Made by a program: the position numbers and the translations under genes
The notes under the pieces: model-generated
Told to the model about the DNA's origin: nothing
Databases searched by the model: none
The model's input: the letters and a program-made list of their open reading frames with translations, nothing else
Origin: Bacillus sp. 1NLA3E
GTDB taxonomy: Bacteria; Bacillota; Bacilli; Bacillales; Cytobacillaceae
DNA: 64,000 bases
Direction: 5' to 3'
Assembly: GCF_000242895.2 (NCBI RefSeq)
Contig: NC_021171.1
Location: 2,514,001 to 2,578,000, forward strand
In this document: in pieces, positions 16,660-25,427 of the stretch
How the letters are laid out: each line of letters opens with the position of its first letter
Position numbering within the stretch: the first letter of the stretch is position 1

Positions 16660-18147
16660 ATGGATCAACCTGAACAACAAATAAAAAAGGGAGTCCTTCT
16701 CTTTGTTCTCCTCTTAGGCTCATTTTTATCGGTATTAAATCAAACGATATTAAATGTTGTTTTACCAGACTTAATGAAGGAATTTACGGTAGAAGCAACA
16801 ACAGTCCAATGGTTGTCAACTGGCTTCATGCTCGTAAACGGAATTTTAGTCCCAGTGACAGCCTTTTTGATGAAGCGTTTTAGCACACGGCAGCTTTTCA
16901 TCAGTTCAATGTTATTGCTTTTAATTGGTACCTTCATTAATGCCATTGCCCCGAGTTTTCCTATTCTATTGACAGGCCGTTTGATACAAGCTGCAGGAGC
17001 CGGAATTATCATGCCTTTACTAATGATGGTTGTTCTTATGGTATTTCCTACAGAAGGCCGCGGAACAGCAATGGGAATGATTGGCCTTGTTATGATATTC
17101 GCACCTGCGATTGGCCCAACCTTAGCAGGGCTCGTGATCGAATTTTATTCTTGGCGCTGGATTTTTATTGGCATGTTTCCACTAGTTGCAATCGTCATTG
17201 CTTTATCGCTTAAATACCTTGTAAATGTATCTGAAACATCTAAGGCAAAGCTCGATATCACCAGCATCCTTCTTTCTACCTTAGGATTCGGCGGGCTACT
17301 TTATGGCTTTAGCAGTGCAGGTAATCACGGTTGGGGAAGCGCATTCGTGCTGTCTTATTTAAGCGGCGGTCTAGTTTTACTCGTACTGTTTATTTGGCGT
17401 CAGCTTCATTCATCTGACCCATTGCTAAATCTTGTCGTATTCAAAGAAAAAATGTTCACCGTGACAGCCATCATGAATACTTTATTGACGATGATCATGT
17501 ATGCAGATATGATTCTGCTGCCCATTTACTTACAGGCAAGCCGTGGATTTTCCGTTCTTGACACTGGCTTATTATTGTTGCCAGGTGCTTTATTAAATGC
17601 GGTCATGTCCCCAGTTTCAGGCCGGTTGTTTGATAAATTCGGGGCAAAGCCGCTTGCTCTAATTGGTTTAATCTTAACCATTGCGGCCATCTGGGGCGTG
17701 ACCGATTTGACCGAAACCACCTCTTATAGCTATTTGATGATCCGAACCATCGTCTTGCGCATGGGTCTTTCTCTATTAACAATGCCAATCACGACAGCAG
17801 GACTGAATGCTCTTCCTAGACAACTCAATGCCCATGGTTCAGCTGTTACGAACACCGTTCGTCAGGTTGCCGGAGCGATTGGTACAGCTTTAGTCGTCAC
17901 TATTATGACAACAAGCAGTACCAACTATGCTACAAAGTTAATACAATCGGGCGACGTCATGTCCAAGGCCCAGCTAATGAAGGAGTCATCCATCCATGGC
18001 GCAAGTGAAGCTTATATGTTTATTGCCATTTTAGGAATCCTAACCTTCATTGTGACGCTCTTTATGCCGAGTAAAAAAGTGTTAACTCAGCTGAACAATA
18101 AAAAAGCTAAAAAAATAAGCTATAGCAGTACAAAAGAGGATCATTAA
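16660..18147 (+). CDS. MFS multidrug efflux transporter, DHA2 family (LmrB/EmrB-like)
   Basis: 495 residues with about 14 predicted membrane helices. Signatures are TILNVVLPDLMKEF (motif D1 region), LTGRLIQAAGAGIIMPL, and GPTLAGLVIEFYSWRWIF (motif C, GPxxGG-like with A for G). The DHA2 family uses the proton gradient to export drugs such as lincomycin, puromycin or lipophilic cations; the substrate is not readable here. The divergent TetR gene is its probable repressor. A terminator follows at 18157. Confidence 0.92.
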   Translation: MDQPEQQIKKGVLLFVLLLGSFLSVLNQTILNVVLPDLMKEFTVEATTVQWLSTGFMLVNGILVPVTAFLMKRFSTRQLFISSMLLLLIGTFINAIAPSFPILLTGRLIQAAGAGIIMPLLMMVVLMVFPTEGRGTAMGMIGLVMIFAPAIGPTLAGLVIEFYSWRWIFIGMFPLVAIVIALSLKYLVNVSETSKAKLDITSILLSTLGFGGLLYGFSSAGNHGWGSAFVLSYLSGGLVLLVLFIWRQLHSSDPLLNLVVFKEKMFTVTAIMNTLLTMIMYADMILLPIYLQASRGFSVLDTGLLLLPGALLNAVMSPVSGRLFDKFGAKPLALIGLILTIAAIWGVTDLTETTSYSYLMIRTIVLRMGLSLLTMPITTAGLNALPRQLNAHGSAVTNTVRQVAGAIGTALVVTIMTTSSTNYATKLIQSGDVMSKAQLMKESSIHGASEAYMFIAILGILTFIVTLFMPSKKVLTQLNNKKAKKISYSSTKEDH

Positions 18148-18156
18148 AAAACTATT

Positions 18157-18197
18157 AAAAAATCCAGCTTTGAAGAATACTCAAGGCTGGGTTTTTT
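18157..18197 (+). terminator. Terminator of the MFS efflux gene
   Basis: AAAAATCCAGCTTTGA pairs with TCAAGGCTGGGTTTTTT, with a T-run on the plus strand. The remaining ~290 nt to the next small gene hold nothing else that I can see. Confidence 0.8.
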
Positions 18198-18485
18198 AAT
18201 ATTTAATACTTTTTGGAATGAATTCGATTATTTTGCATTTTCATCAGGTAACATCAATCCAATCAATGAAATATCCTACGATTTTTAAATCTTTGAAAAA
18301 TTTATTCGCTAGTAAAAAAGTGATATTACTAATTTCTTAAGCTTAGAGAATTCGTTTATCATTAATCCTTCTTGATTTATGTTGTAATAATTTGTCAGTA
18401 TGTTCGTCTCATGATCTGTCCTATCTACTAATATTATATAAAGACGATACTAGTTAAAAAATAAATTTTAAGGAAGTGCTGAAAT

Positions 18486-18581
18486 ATGAGGAAGTCTACC
18501 ATTATTACCTTGTTCATTATTTTTGGACTGGTTCTTTTAGCAATAATAAGCTCCTTATTTGTATTCACCCCAACTAAATAG
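18486..18581 (+). CDS. Small single-span membrane peptide (31 aa)
   Basis: ATG follows AAGGAAGTG with normal spacing. The 31-residue product has the basic start MRKS, then a continuous hydrophobic stretch of about 21 residues, and the tail FTPTK before TAG. The length, charge pattern and ribosome binding site fit a genuine small membrane protein. I do not recognise the family. No partner gene is obvious: the MFS gene upstream ends in a terminator and the next gene is on the opposite strand. Confidence 0.55.
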   Translation: MRKSTIITLFIIFGLVLLAIISSLFVFTPTK

Positions 18582-18639
18582 GAGAATATGGCAATAGCAA
18601 GGGATTACCAAAAAAAAGCTTGTTTTCTGCCACTTATGT

Positions 18640-19341
18640 TTATTTTACTCCGCCAAAAACAGCAAGTTCCATCCACTTAAAGTAACAATCAGAATGCTGG
18701 AAGCCAATTTCTCTAAGCCAATTAACCTGAATATCAACCCTTTCGAGTATATTATCTTCTTTATCGGGTCGGTTGTAATATTCAGTAGCTACTGCTGCCC
18801 TGTCTCTTTTATTATGAAAAGCAAGATGATCGATAAAGAGCTCATCATGTAATTTTTCGATTGCAGGAGTAGCCGAAGCTGTATGCTCAATATTGATAAA
18901 AATCCCGCCATCTACTAAAACATCATGTATCTCCCGATAAAGTGCCTTTTTCTTTTCGTGTGTAAGATGGTGAATCGCAAAACCAGAAACAATGCAATCT
19001 ATCGAATTAGGTTCAACATATTTTAATATAGAATGACTAAAATCGCCCTGTATGATCTCACAACGATTACTGTAATCACTCATATACTCACGTGCCACTT
19101 GTATCATGGGTTCGGAATGATCTATTAACAAAGCAGAAGCCTCTGGATAAGCTTTAAGCAAAATTTCGGCTAAAAACCCGTTTCCACACCCCAAATCCAT
19201 TACTCTTTTTGGGTTAGGAGTAAAATGATTGATTAGCTGAAGCGTCATTTTAACTTGCTCTACTCCGAAAGGAATTCCTCCCCGAACTTGTTCCAAATAA
19301 TGTTGTGTAACATCTTGTCTTTGCCAGTTTGTTGTTGTCAT
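18640..19341 (-). CDS. Class I SAM-dependent methyltransferase under T-box control
   Basis: 233 residues. SAM-binding motif I is VMDLGCGNGFLAEIL (~42-56), motif II is ALLIDHSEPMIQVA, and IDCIVSGFAIHHLTHEKK follows. The C-terminal third is family-specific, and the substrate is unknown. AAGGGGGAG precedes the ATG. The gene lies immediately behind a complete T-box leader (19364-19630), so its transcription should respond to an uncharged tRNA. That is unusual for a methyltransferase and suggests a role in amino-acid metabolism or use. Confidence 0.88.
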   Translation of the reverse strand: MTTTNWQRQDVTQHYLEQVRGGIPFGVEQVKMTLQLINHFTPNPKRVMDLGCGNGFLAEILLKAYPEASALLIDHSEPMIQVAREYMSDYSNRCEIIQGDFSHSILKYVEPNSIDCIVSGFAIHHLTHEKKKALYREIHDVLVDGGIFINIEHTASATPAIEKLHDELFIDHLAFHNKRDRAAVATEYYNRPDKEDNILERVDIQVNWLREIGFQHSDCYFKWMELAVFGGVK

Positions 19342-19363
19342 TTTTCTCCCCCTTAATAAATGA

Positions 19364-19630
19364 AAAAAATAAAAAAGCCTATCATCTCCTATAAGAGACG
19401 AAGGCTTAACCTGCGTGGTACCACTCTTTTTGATTTGTTTACAATGACAAACAAATCCACTTTACAACCGATTACGGAAGTCAACCGTTAAGACCTAATG
19501 AATGATCAGCCTTACCACTTATGGGCGAGTTGGGGATTTTATCGACTGTCTTTCACCAACCGACAGCTCTCTAAACAATAAATGATTCCTTAATACTCCC
19601 AATCAAGGTGTTTGCCTAATTTTGAATTTT
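19364..19630 (-). promoter_or_regulatory. T-box riboswitch leader (tRNA-sensing)
   Basis: The minus strand shows the full T-box layout: a stem I region with AGTA, then AGAGAG and the TGGTGAAAG apical part; the T-box sequence GAGTGGTACCACGCAGG (19426-19410); and a terminator with arms AGCCTTCGTCTC and GAGATGATAGGCT and a T-rich tail (19406-19364). CTC in the 3' strand of the specifier loop (around 19533) is the best specifier candidate (Leu), but the fold allows a shift of a few bases. The tail is followed 11 nt later by the methyltransferase ribosome binding site. Confidence 0.88.
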
Positions 19631-19634
19631 CTCT

Positions 19635-19663
19635 ATTTTATTATTTGTTACTACATCAGTCAA
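19635..19663 (-). promoter_or_regulatory. Sigma-A promoter of the T-box transcript
   Basis: TTGACT (19663-19658) and TAAAAT (19640-19635) with a 17-nt spacer on the minus strand, just upstream of the T-box leader. Confidence 0.75.
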
Positions 19664-19701
19664 CCTGCTTTTTCCATTTATTAAGTCGTAAAAGTTTGTT
19701 G

Positions 19702-20067
19702 TTAGGGCGTGTTAGGCTCGAGTTTATTTAATGACAAGCAAAGGTTCTTTAATGTGTAAAGTCTAGCCGAAACGATAAATAAATCATTGTAGTTATTTTT
19801 TACGTACTCATCAATAATATTGATCCCTTGTTTAAATCTATCAACTAATAAATAAGTGTACTTTTCATCCCATTCAAACTTATTAATTCTCAGAAGTTCA
19901 TCTGCTATTATTTGAAACTTAAACTCCTCAATCCAAAGTTTTATTTGATAAAATTTATCTGTATTTAAACCAATACTGTTGCTATTTTTATGACTTTTAC
20001 CAACATATTTTATAAAATCATGAATATTTTTAGCCAACATTTTTGCTTTTTCCATCTCGAAGTTCAT
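19702..20067 (-). CDS. Conserved-looking hypothetical protein (121 aa)
   Basis: AAGGAGATGATGAA precedes the ATG, so it is translated. The product is mostly helical, rich in Lys, Asn and aromatic residues (DKFYQIKLWIEEFKFQI), with no signal peptide, membrane segment or motif I recognise. It ends about 40 nt upstream of the T-box promoter and is probably a separate transcript. The surrounding 439-nt gap upstream (20068-20506) holds no gene I can support. Confidence 0.6.
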   Translation of the reverse strand: MNFEMEKAKMLAKNIHDFIKYVGKSHKNSNSIGLNTDKFYQIKLWIEEFKFQIIADELLRINKFEWDEKYTYLLVDRFKQGINIIDEYVKNNYNDLFIVSARLYTLKNLCLSLNKLEPNTP

Positions 20068-20506
20068 TTCATCATCTCCTTAATGTTAAAATCTACACAT
20101 CACTAAGAAGATTGTATGTTTTAACACGTTATAATGACACCAACCATTGCATAACTTCAAAACCTTTAAAAAACTACATCATTTTCAATTTTTCCCCTAT
20201 AGGTAAATCCTAGCCAATAAATACCCTGGGACCATTACGTAAAACATAACCATATTTAAGAGGGGAACGGTTCATAAGGTTTTCGATCGCCTCTTAGATA
20301 TTTACCAAACCTAAAAAGTTTTGTTTTTTTTCCCGTCCTCCTGCTCGCCATAGGTATAATCAAAAATAACACGAGTGCAACAACAAAAGAGGAACAGTGA
20401 CGCCGTATAACAATTATCGATATCAATGGAACTAAAAATAGATGATCCCTAATAGGAATCATCTTCAAGCTACTTAACACTTATTTTCATTTTATAAAAG
20501 CCAAAA

Positions 20507-20872
20507 CTATGCACTCATACCCATAATAGCTCCAGTAAAAAATGGAATAATCCAAATCACCCAAACAAGTATACTTAGTTTATGAAAATGTAGCTTAGCA
20601 TCTCTTTTGTTTGCAATGATCACAATTGATGCCCAAACAACATGAAATAACATTAAAAAAATCGCAAGTACTCCGGTAATTCCATGTAAATTGAATACAA
20701 AGCCACTTTCATTGATACTCATCAACGTTGTTCCGATGGTATCAAACAAAAGCCCTAACCAAAAAATTAATAAGTGCCATTTTTTCAGGGTGCCCTGCTT
20801 TTTTTCACTCCAAACGCCAATCGTGTAAAATACAAAAGCCAAATTTATCGTAATGATTGCATAAGGAAGCAC
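20507..20872 (-). CDS. HsmA-family small integral membrane protein (TIGR03987 type)
   Basis: 121 residues with about four membrane helices: AIITINLAFVFYTIGVWSE, WHLLIFWLGLLFDTIGTTLM, LHGITGVLAIFLMLFHVVWA and LVWVIWIIPFFTGAIMG. It has conserved His and Asp residues inside the membrane, as in the HsmA-like/TIGR03987 family of unknown function. It starts with GTG preceded by GAGAGGAG. Confidence 0.75.
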   Translation of the reverse strand: MLPYAIITINLAFVFYTIGVWSEKKQGTLKKWHLLIFWLGLLFDTIGTTLMSINESGFVFNLHGITGVLAIFLMLFHVVWASIVIIANKRDAKLHFHKLSILVWVIWIIPFFTGAIMGMSA

Positions 20873-21150
20873 AGTGTATTTCTCCTCTCATTCTGTATAT
20901 GCTTTCGATCTGTATGTATATTATTTTCGGTGATTAATTGTAAATCCAAATTAAATTTATCTTAAATTTTTCTTAATTTATTTATGGTACAGAAACGGTC
21001 AGATGGAAAAACCATATCCATAATGTCAATAACGATCACATGTTTATTCCATATCTAAAAACCGATGTTCCTCGAATCTTGATCCAACCACAAAGGTCCT
21101 ACCTTAAAAATCAAAGAATAGATTTCAAAAAACAGTTGTTTTTTTATGCC

Positions 21151-21171
21151 AAACGGACAACATGTCCGTTT
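21151..21171. promoter_or_regulatory. Perfect palindrome, possible operator
   Basis: AAACGGACA and TGTCCGTTT form 9-bp arms separated by ACA. It stands alone in the 649-nt gap 20873-21521, 350 nt upstream of the SDR gene. Nothing else in that gap could be supported. Confidence 0.35.
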
Positions 21172-21521
21172 ATAACCTAGCTTAGCTAAGACCAATCTTT
21201 CGGAGCAATTTAATAAACATTTTTTTATGTAAATTCACGTTTTACGATTGGAAACGCAACCCTTCTTTTTTCCTCTATTTTTTAAACAAAATTAATTTCT
21301 AAGAGTCTTACTTCCATCTCATCTTCAGGAATCGGCATTATTGCCAGAATTTCCCCTTAATCACAAACAATGGTGATGGGACTAAATTAGATTTCTTAGT
21401 TGTTATAGTAGAAAAGTTTTAGCCGAAGGATTATGCTTAAAAAGTATATCTAATATCTCGCTATAAAAATACGAAAAAACCAAGAATTAGGATATAAGCT
21501 CACGATAATATAAAGGAGTGA

Positions 21522-22406
21522 ATGGATATATCTAGTAAAATAGTTGTTATTACAGGCGCGAATAGTGGACTTGGACTTGAAACGGCCAAATATTTTGTAA
21601 GCACGGGAAATCTAGTGGTCATGGCCGTGAGAGATGTAAATAAAGGAGAAATTTCAAAGAAAGAGTTACTAGGGTTATTTCCTGACGGGAAAATAGATGT
21701 TCTTTATCTAGATTTAGCAAAATTAAAAAGCGTTTATCAGTTTGCAGAAGCATTTTCCCAAAAATACAATTCAATAGATTTATTGATTAATAATGCTGGA
21801 GTTATGATTCCACCATTTTCACGAACGGAGGAAGGATTTGAACTTCAATTCGGCTGCAATCATTTAGGACATTTTGCCTTAACAGGTTTATTGCTCCCTT
21901 TATTAGAAAAAGGAGAGCACCCTCGTGTCGTTACCCTAAGTTCCATCGCCCATCGAAATGGAGTGATTGATTTTAATAATTTGGATGGTTCAAAAGGCTA
22001 TAAAGCAATGAAGTTTTATAGCCAAAGTAAGTTAGCAAACCTTTTATTTGCCAAAGAGCTAGATGAACGTTTAAAGCGGAATGGCTATAAAACAATAAGC
22101 TTAGCTGCACATCCAGGGATATCGGCTACCAATCTTTTTAGAATTGGAAAAGAAAAAGCACCTTGGTATATTAAGCCAATAATTAAACTGATTGCGCAAC
22201 CGGCTGAAAAAGGAGCATTACCTACTATAATGGCAGCAACAGACCCAAAATTAGTAGGTAGCGAATATATAGGCCCGGATGGTGCTGGAAATCGTAAAGG
22301 GAACCCGACAATCGAAACACCTCTCCCAAAAGTCTATAACAAAGAAACAATGCAGAAGTTATGGGATGTTTCGGAGCAATCCACCTCAGTTAAATTTAAT
22401 CTTTAA
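21522..22406 (+). CDS. Short-chain dehydrogenase/reductase (retinol-dehydrogenase-like)
   Basis: 294 residues. NAD(P)-binding TGANSGLGLETAKYF at ~11, NNAGVM at ~88 and the catalytic YSQSKLANLL at ~167 define a classical SDR. The layout is close to WW-domain oxidoreductase/retinol-dehydrogenase-like bacterial enzymes. The substrate is unknown. AAAGGAG lies only about 4 nt from the ATG, closer than usual, and no other start is available. A terminator follows at 22438. Confidence 0.88.
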   Translation: MDISSKIVVITGANSGLGLETAKYFVSTGNLVVMAVRDVNKGEISKKELLGLFPDGKIDVLYLDLAKLKSVYQFAEAFSQKYNSIDLLINNAGVMIPPFSRTEEGFELQFGCNHLGHFALTGLLLPLLEKGEHPRVVTLSSIAHRNGVIDFNNLDGSKGYKAMKFYSQSKLANLLFAKELDERLKRNGYKTISLAAHPGISATNLFRIGKEKAPWYIKPIIKLIAQPAEKGALPTIMAATDPKLVGSEYIGPDGAGNRKGNPTIETPLPKVYNKETMQKLWDVSEQSTSVKFNL

Positions 22407-22437
22407 TAGAAAAAATGGAGTTGCAGCTATACACTAA

Positions 22438-22467
22438 AGAGCCTAATCTTTTAAAGGATTAGGCTCT
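22438..22467 (+). terminator. Hairpin terminator after the SDR gene
   Basis: AGAGCCTAATC pairs with GATTAGGCTCT around TTTTAAAG. It may serve both the SDR gene and the DNA alkylation repair gene that converges on it. Confidence 0.7.
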
Positions 22468-22483
22468 ATTATCACACCCAAAT

Positions 22484-22603
22484 TTAGACCCTTAGCGAAC
22501 CAAGGAACCCTCTGGTAGCATAGTAGGATTCTGCTCCATTGTGGTACACAAAGACAGTGTCGTAGCGACGATCACAAAAGATGGCCCCACCGAGTTTTAG
22601 CAT
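22484..22603 (-). pseudogene. C-terminal remnant of a DUF4256-family gene
   Basis: A 39-codon open stretch starts inside the last codons of the DNA alkylation repair gene and reads GGAIFCDRRYDTVFVYHNG...ESYYATRGF...SLRV, which I recognise as the conserved C-terminal end of DUF4256 proteins (normally ~180-190 aa). The first ~150 residues are gone. It therefore marks a deletion that joined the alkylation repair gene to the tail of a former neighbour. It is probably not functional, although the ATG overlaps the upstream stop and translation is conceivable. Confidence 0.75.
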
Positions 22604-23304
22604 CTTACATACTTGCGTTTAAATCCAAGCTTTCCTCTATCAAGTTCTCTCTGAATATTTTCGGAAACACGGACGATAGTGCTTTTTTTATTGTCCCGTT
22701 TGATTTCAACTGGGCCTACTGCCTTAGCGGTTTCGACCGCCTTATCATGGAGTGGCAAATATGAAATCGCAACCGTGTAGATAAAATTGGTCATAGCGGA
22801 TTTCGTCCGGTCTGGAGATTCGTGAATCGTTTCTTTAACCTGGTCAAGCATATTGGCTAACTTACTTTCGGAAAATTCAACGTCAGGGCGATTACCCAAA
22901 AGCCAGCAGTAGCAACTCCAGCCTGCAGACATTCTAAGTTCTTCACCGCTTGCAATCCATTTATCAGCAACAGCTTGTGCAATATCGGTTTCTGCCAAAG
23001 TCACTGACACGACAAAATCGGACAGCATATAAAAATATGCTCCATCGATCCAACGCTCAAAATCCGCTTCAGTCATTGCCTTTGGGTCGGCAATGATTCC
23101 GGCAAAGTACATGGCATCGTAGTTACCGGTAGCGTAAAGCTGCTCAGCTAAGGGTTGATTTTTCTTTATTTTCTTAGCAATCGGCTTCATTTTCCCTGTA
23201 GCCACACCAAAAATTGGCTCATGTGCGCCATTGCTTATATATATCTTTTTATTTCGTTCACTGCCGAGTGCTTCTAGTTCCTGCATAACTGTTTCGAAAT
23301 CCAT
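22597..23304 (-). CDS. DNA alkylation repair (AlkD-like HEAT) protein
   Basis: About 235 all-helical residues of the AlkD-like family, which flips out and excises alkylated bases. Family segments are YATGNYDAMYFAGIIAD, DAMYFAGI-type HEAT helices and AGWSCYCWLLGNRPD. I placed the start at ATG 23304, with GAAGGATG about 11 nt upstream; an in-frame ATG at 23325 is possible. Its 3' end runs directly into a DUF4256 remnant. Confidence 0.85.
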   Translation of the reverse strand: MDFETVMQELEALGSERNKKIYISNGAHEPIFGVATGKMKPIAKKIKKNQPLAEQLYATGNYDAMYFAGIIADPKAMTEADFERWIDGAYFYMLSDFVVSVTLAETDIAQAVADKWIASGEELRMSAGWSCYCWLLGNRPDVEFSESKLANMLDQVKETIHESPDRTKSAMTNFIYTVAISYLPLHDKAVETAKAVGPVEIKRDNKKSTIVRVSENIQRELDRGKLGFKRKYVRC

Positions 23305-23444
23305 CTTTTTACACATCCTTCGCATTTATACCCTTTTCATCGTAACATCAAGTTAATTTGCTTAATCGAGCGAATAACTATGGGATTAGAAACTCATGTT
23401 TGTCTAATAACCGTTATTAGCAGCCAAAAGTTCATGATTTCACC

Positions 23445-23843
23445 CTAAAACATACCATTCTGGTTAGGAGAATTTTCAGGTATGGATTGACCTATATCCC
23501 ACAATTCTACAATTCGGTCATCCTTGAAGAGGAAAATATGGACCACAGCCACTCCAAAATCCCCGGGATTCTGTTTCACATGGGAGTGAACAGCAACAAC
23601 CTCTCCCTCTTCAATAGCATGCTGGACAACAAGAATCTTGTCAGGGTTCTTAGCTGCATTCTCTTCCATCGCTAGCATGAGCGAATCTGCATCGCCAGGA
23701 AAAAATGGATTGTGGTGACGAAAGTTAGGACCTACATGATTCTGATAGGCTTTTCGAACTTCCCCCGCTGCTACAAGTTCTAGAAACGATATTGCTTGAT
23801 CTTTAAGAGTATAAGATGATGTATATTTCTGTTCCGAATCCAT
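23445..23843 (-). CDS. SnoaL-like (NTF2-fold) protein
   Basis: A 132-residue cone-shaped alpha+beta-barrel protein. FRHHNPFFPGDADSLMLAMEENAA and the C-terminal FKDDRIVELWDIGQSIPE are typical of the SnoaL-like/ester-cyclase group. Members are lyases, isomerases or uncharacterised stress proteins, and no reaction can be assigned. An ATG at 23843 has AAGGATG upstream; an ATG at 23852 would sit directly on the ribosome binding site. Confidence 0.8.
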   Translation of the reverse strand: MDSEQKYTSSYTLKDQAISFLELVAAGEVRKAYQNHVGPNFRHHNPFFPGDADSLMLAMEENAAKNPDKILVVQHAIEEGEVVAVHSHVKQNPGDFGVAVVHIFLFKDDRIVELWDIGQSIPENSPNQNGMF

Positions 23844-23959
23844 CTCAATCATCCTTCCATTTGAGTAGCTAATATAATTAAAATAAAGGAATCTTTAAAA
23901 ATACTTTGGGTTCCCTCAGCATACTTGGTACTCCTTAGGATACCTTAACCACAATAGGT

Positions 23960-25072
23960 TTAATTTATATTTATTTTATTTATTTCTTTTACAATGGCTG
24001 TTGCTGGTTTTGACTCCTCATTCATTTCACCATTGATTAAGGCGGAAATTTTATCACCTTTTTTATATTCCCCTGAGGACAATCCTCTTAAATATATAAG
24101 TCTTACATTATAACCCTCGATTAATTCACTTATTGGTGTATCTTTTATTAGCTGATAAAAGAAAGCCGTCATATCCTGGGCCACTAATATTTCATTTTCC
24201 TTTATATCCAGAACATACCCCTGAATTTCTTCTGAATTCGTACCCTTACTATTCTCTGAAGACTTGATGATAAACTGGGCTATGTCCATCATCTTCTTCC
24301 CTTCTTCGCTGTCATTACATGCATCCCAGTTATATTCTCGACTCGCTCCATTTATTCTAACTTTTAAATTGTATTTCATCTTATCTTTTTCTTTGCAGCG
24401 ATTCTCTAATGACTGCTCATCTAAATAATTAGCTAATACTAGTCTTTTATATATTTCCTGTTTAATAGAAGAAGATAAATCAAAATCACTTATACCTCTT
24501 GTTTCGTCTTTGCTTAAAACCTTTGTTAATTTTTTATCTATTGTATTGATTTCATTTTCTAAGTCTTTTCCATACTTTAACTGGATTTCAAACAAATCTT
24601 GCTGTTTCATGTCATATCCAACAAATAAGATTTCATCCACACCTAACTCATTCCCCTGACATTCAGAGGCGACATAAGAGACATTTGTCGGATTAACCTC
24701 TTTATACAATTTTTTGCAAGAATAGGTTGTGATGCTTCCGCTACCAAACTGATCCGCGGTTGTATCATGTTTAACCGTTATTGTTTTTCCGTCGTAAGTT
24801 AAATCCTTAATGATCGGGTCGCCTTCAATTGTATAGTGAACCACTCTTAACTTTGAGTTTATCTTTTTGGTAAAATCCTCAAAAAATTGATCCATCCTTT
24901 CAAGTCCTTCAATGCTTCCGTGTTTATTTATGACTTCACCATTTTCGGCAACTGTATTTTCCGCATTTTCATTTCCATTTCCCCTAGAAACGGGCTCATT
25001 TTTTTCGTTTTGACAACCTATAAGTAAAGAGTAAATCACAATCATCATTAAACTTTGTTTTAGGATTTTCAT
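23960..25072 (-). CDS. Lipoprotein with DUF4362-like and DUF3221-like domains
   Basis: 370 residues. A lipoprotein signal peptide ends in the lipobox LLIGC (Cys20). Residues ~45-150 resemble DUF4362 (HGSIEGLERMDQFFEDF, VHYTIEGDPIIKDLTYDGKTI). The C-terminal ~100 residues resemble DUF3221 (GYVLDIKENEILVAQD, YKKGDKISALI). Both occur in Bacillus surface lipoproteins of unknown function. AAGAGG lies upstream of the ATG. It appears monocistronic. The stretch 25073-25389 downstream of the SEC-C gene holds nothing I can support. Confidence 0.8.
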   Translation of the reverse strand: MKILKQSLMMIVIYSLLIGCQNEKNEPVSRGNGNENAENTVAENGEVINKHGSIEGLERMDQFFEDFTKKINSKLRVVHYTIEGDPIIKDLTYDGKTITVKHDTTADQFGSGSITTYSCKKLYKEVNPTNVSYVASECQGNELGVDEILFVGYDMKQQDLFEIQLKYGKDLENEINTIDKKLTKVLSKDETRGISDFDLSSSIKQEIYKRLVLANYLDEQSLENRCKEKDKMKYNLKVRINGASREYNWDACNDSEEGKKMMDIAQFIIKSSENSKGTNSEEIQGYVLDIKENEILVAQDMTAFFYQLIKDTPISELIEGYNVRLIYLRGLSSGEYKKGDKISALINGEMNEESKPATAIVKEINKININ

Positions 25073-25389
25073 ACATTAACCTCTTTCAGATGTTATGTTA
25101 GAAAATATTTATTTCTAGTCTCTGTTTTTATATTGATCACTTATTAATTCAACAAACTAGTTCTTTGTCCTTCTTTGCAAATAGAGTAACTTTGCCTTTT
25201 GGAAAATAAGAATAATGTTGCGTATCCAACTACATTGCCTTCTTGCGTCAATAAAAACGCCACCAAAAATGGCAGCATGGTCTTCGGGTAAAGTTGAAAG
25301 GTGCCATTTTCGGACGAATAGGTTAATTTCATAAATTGCGACTCCAACCTCTAGCTAAAATACTTTTTTTAAAAAAATTACAGAAAAAA

Positions 25390-25409
25390 CACCATTCATT
25401 TGAATGGTG
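25390..25409 (-). terminator. Terminator of the SEC-C gene
   Basis: CACCATTCA pairs with TGAATGGTG around TT; TTTTTTCTG follows on the minus strand. Confidence 0.8.
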
Positions 25410-25427
25410 CTTCACAAATAAGACACT

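Noticed and set aside
20256..20480. A 74-codon minus-strand frame with a hydrophobic start
   Set aside because: It needs a GTG start with no Shine-Dalgarno, and I could not match the product to any family.
25144..25347. A 67-codon minus-strand frame between the lipoprotein and SEC-C genes
   Set aside because: No ribosome binding site; the composition is not convincing. It may be a decayed fragment.
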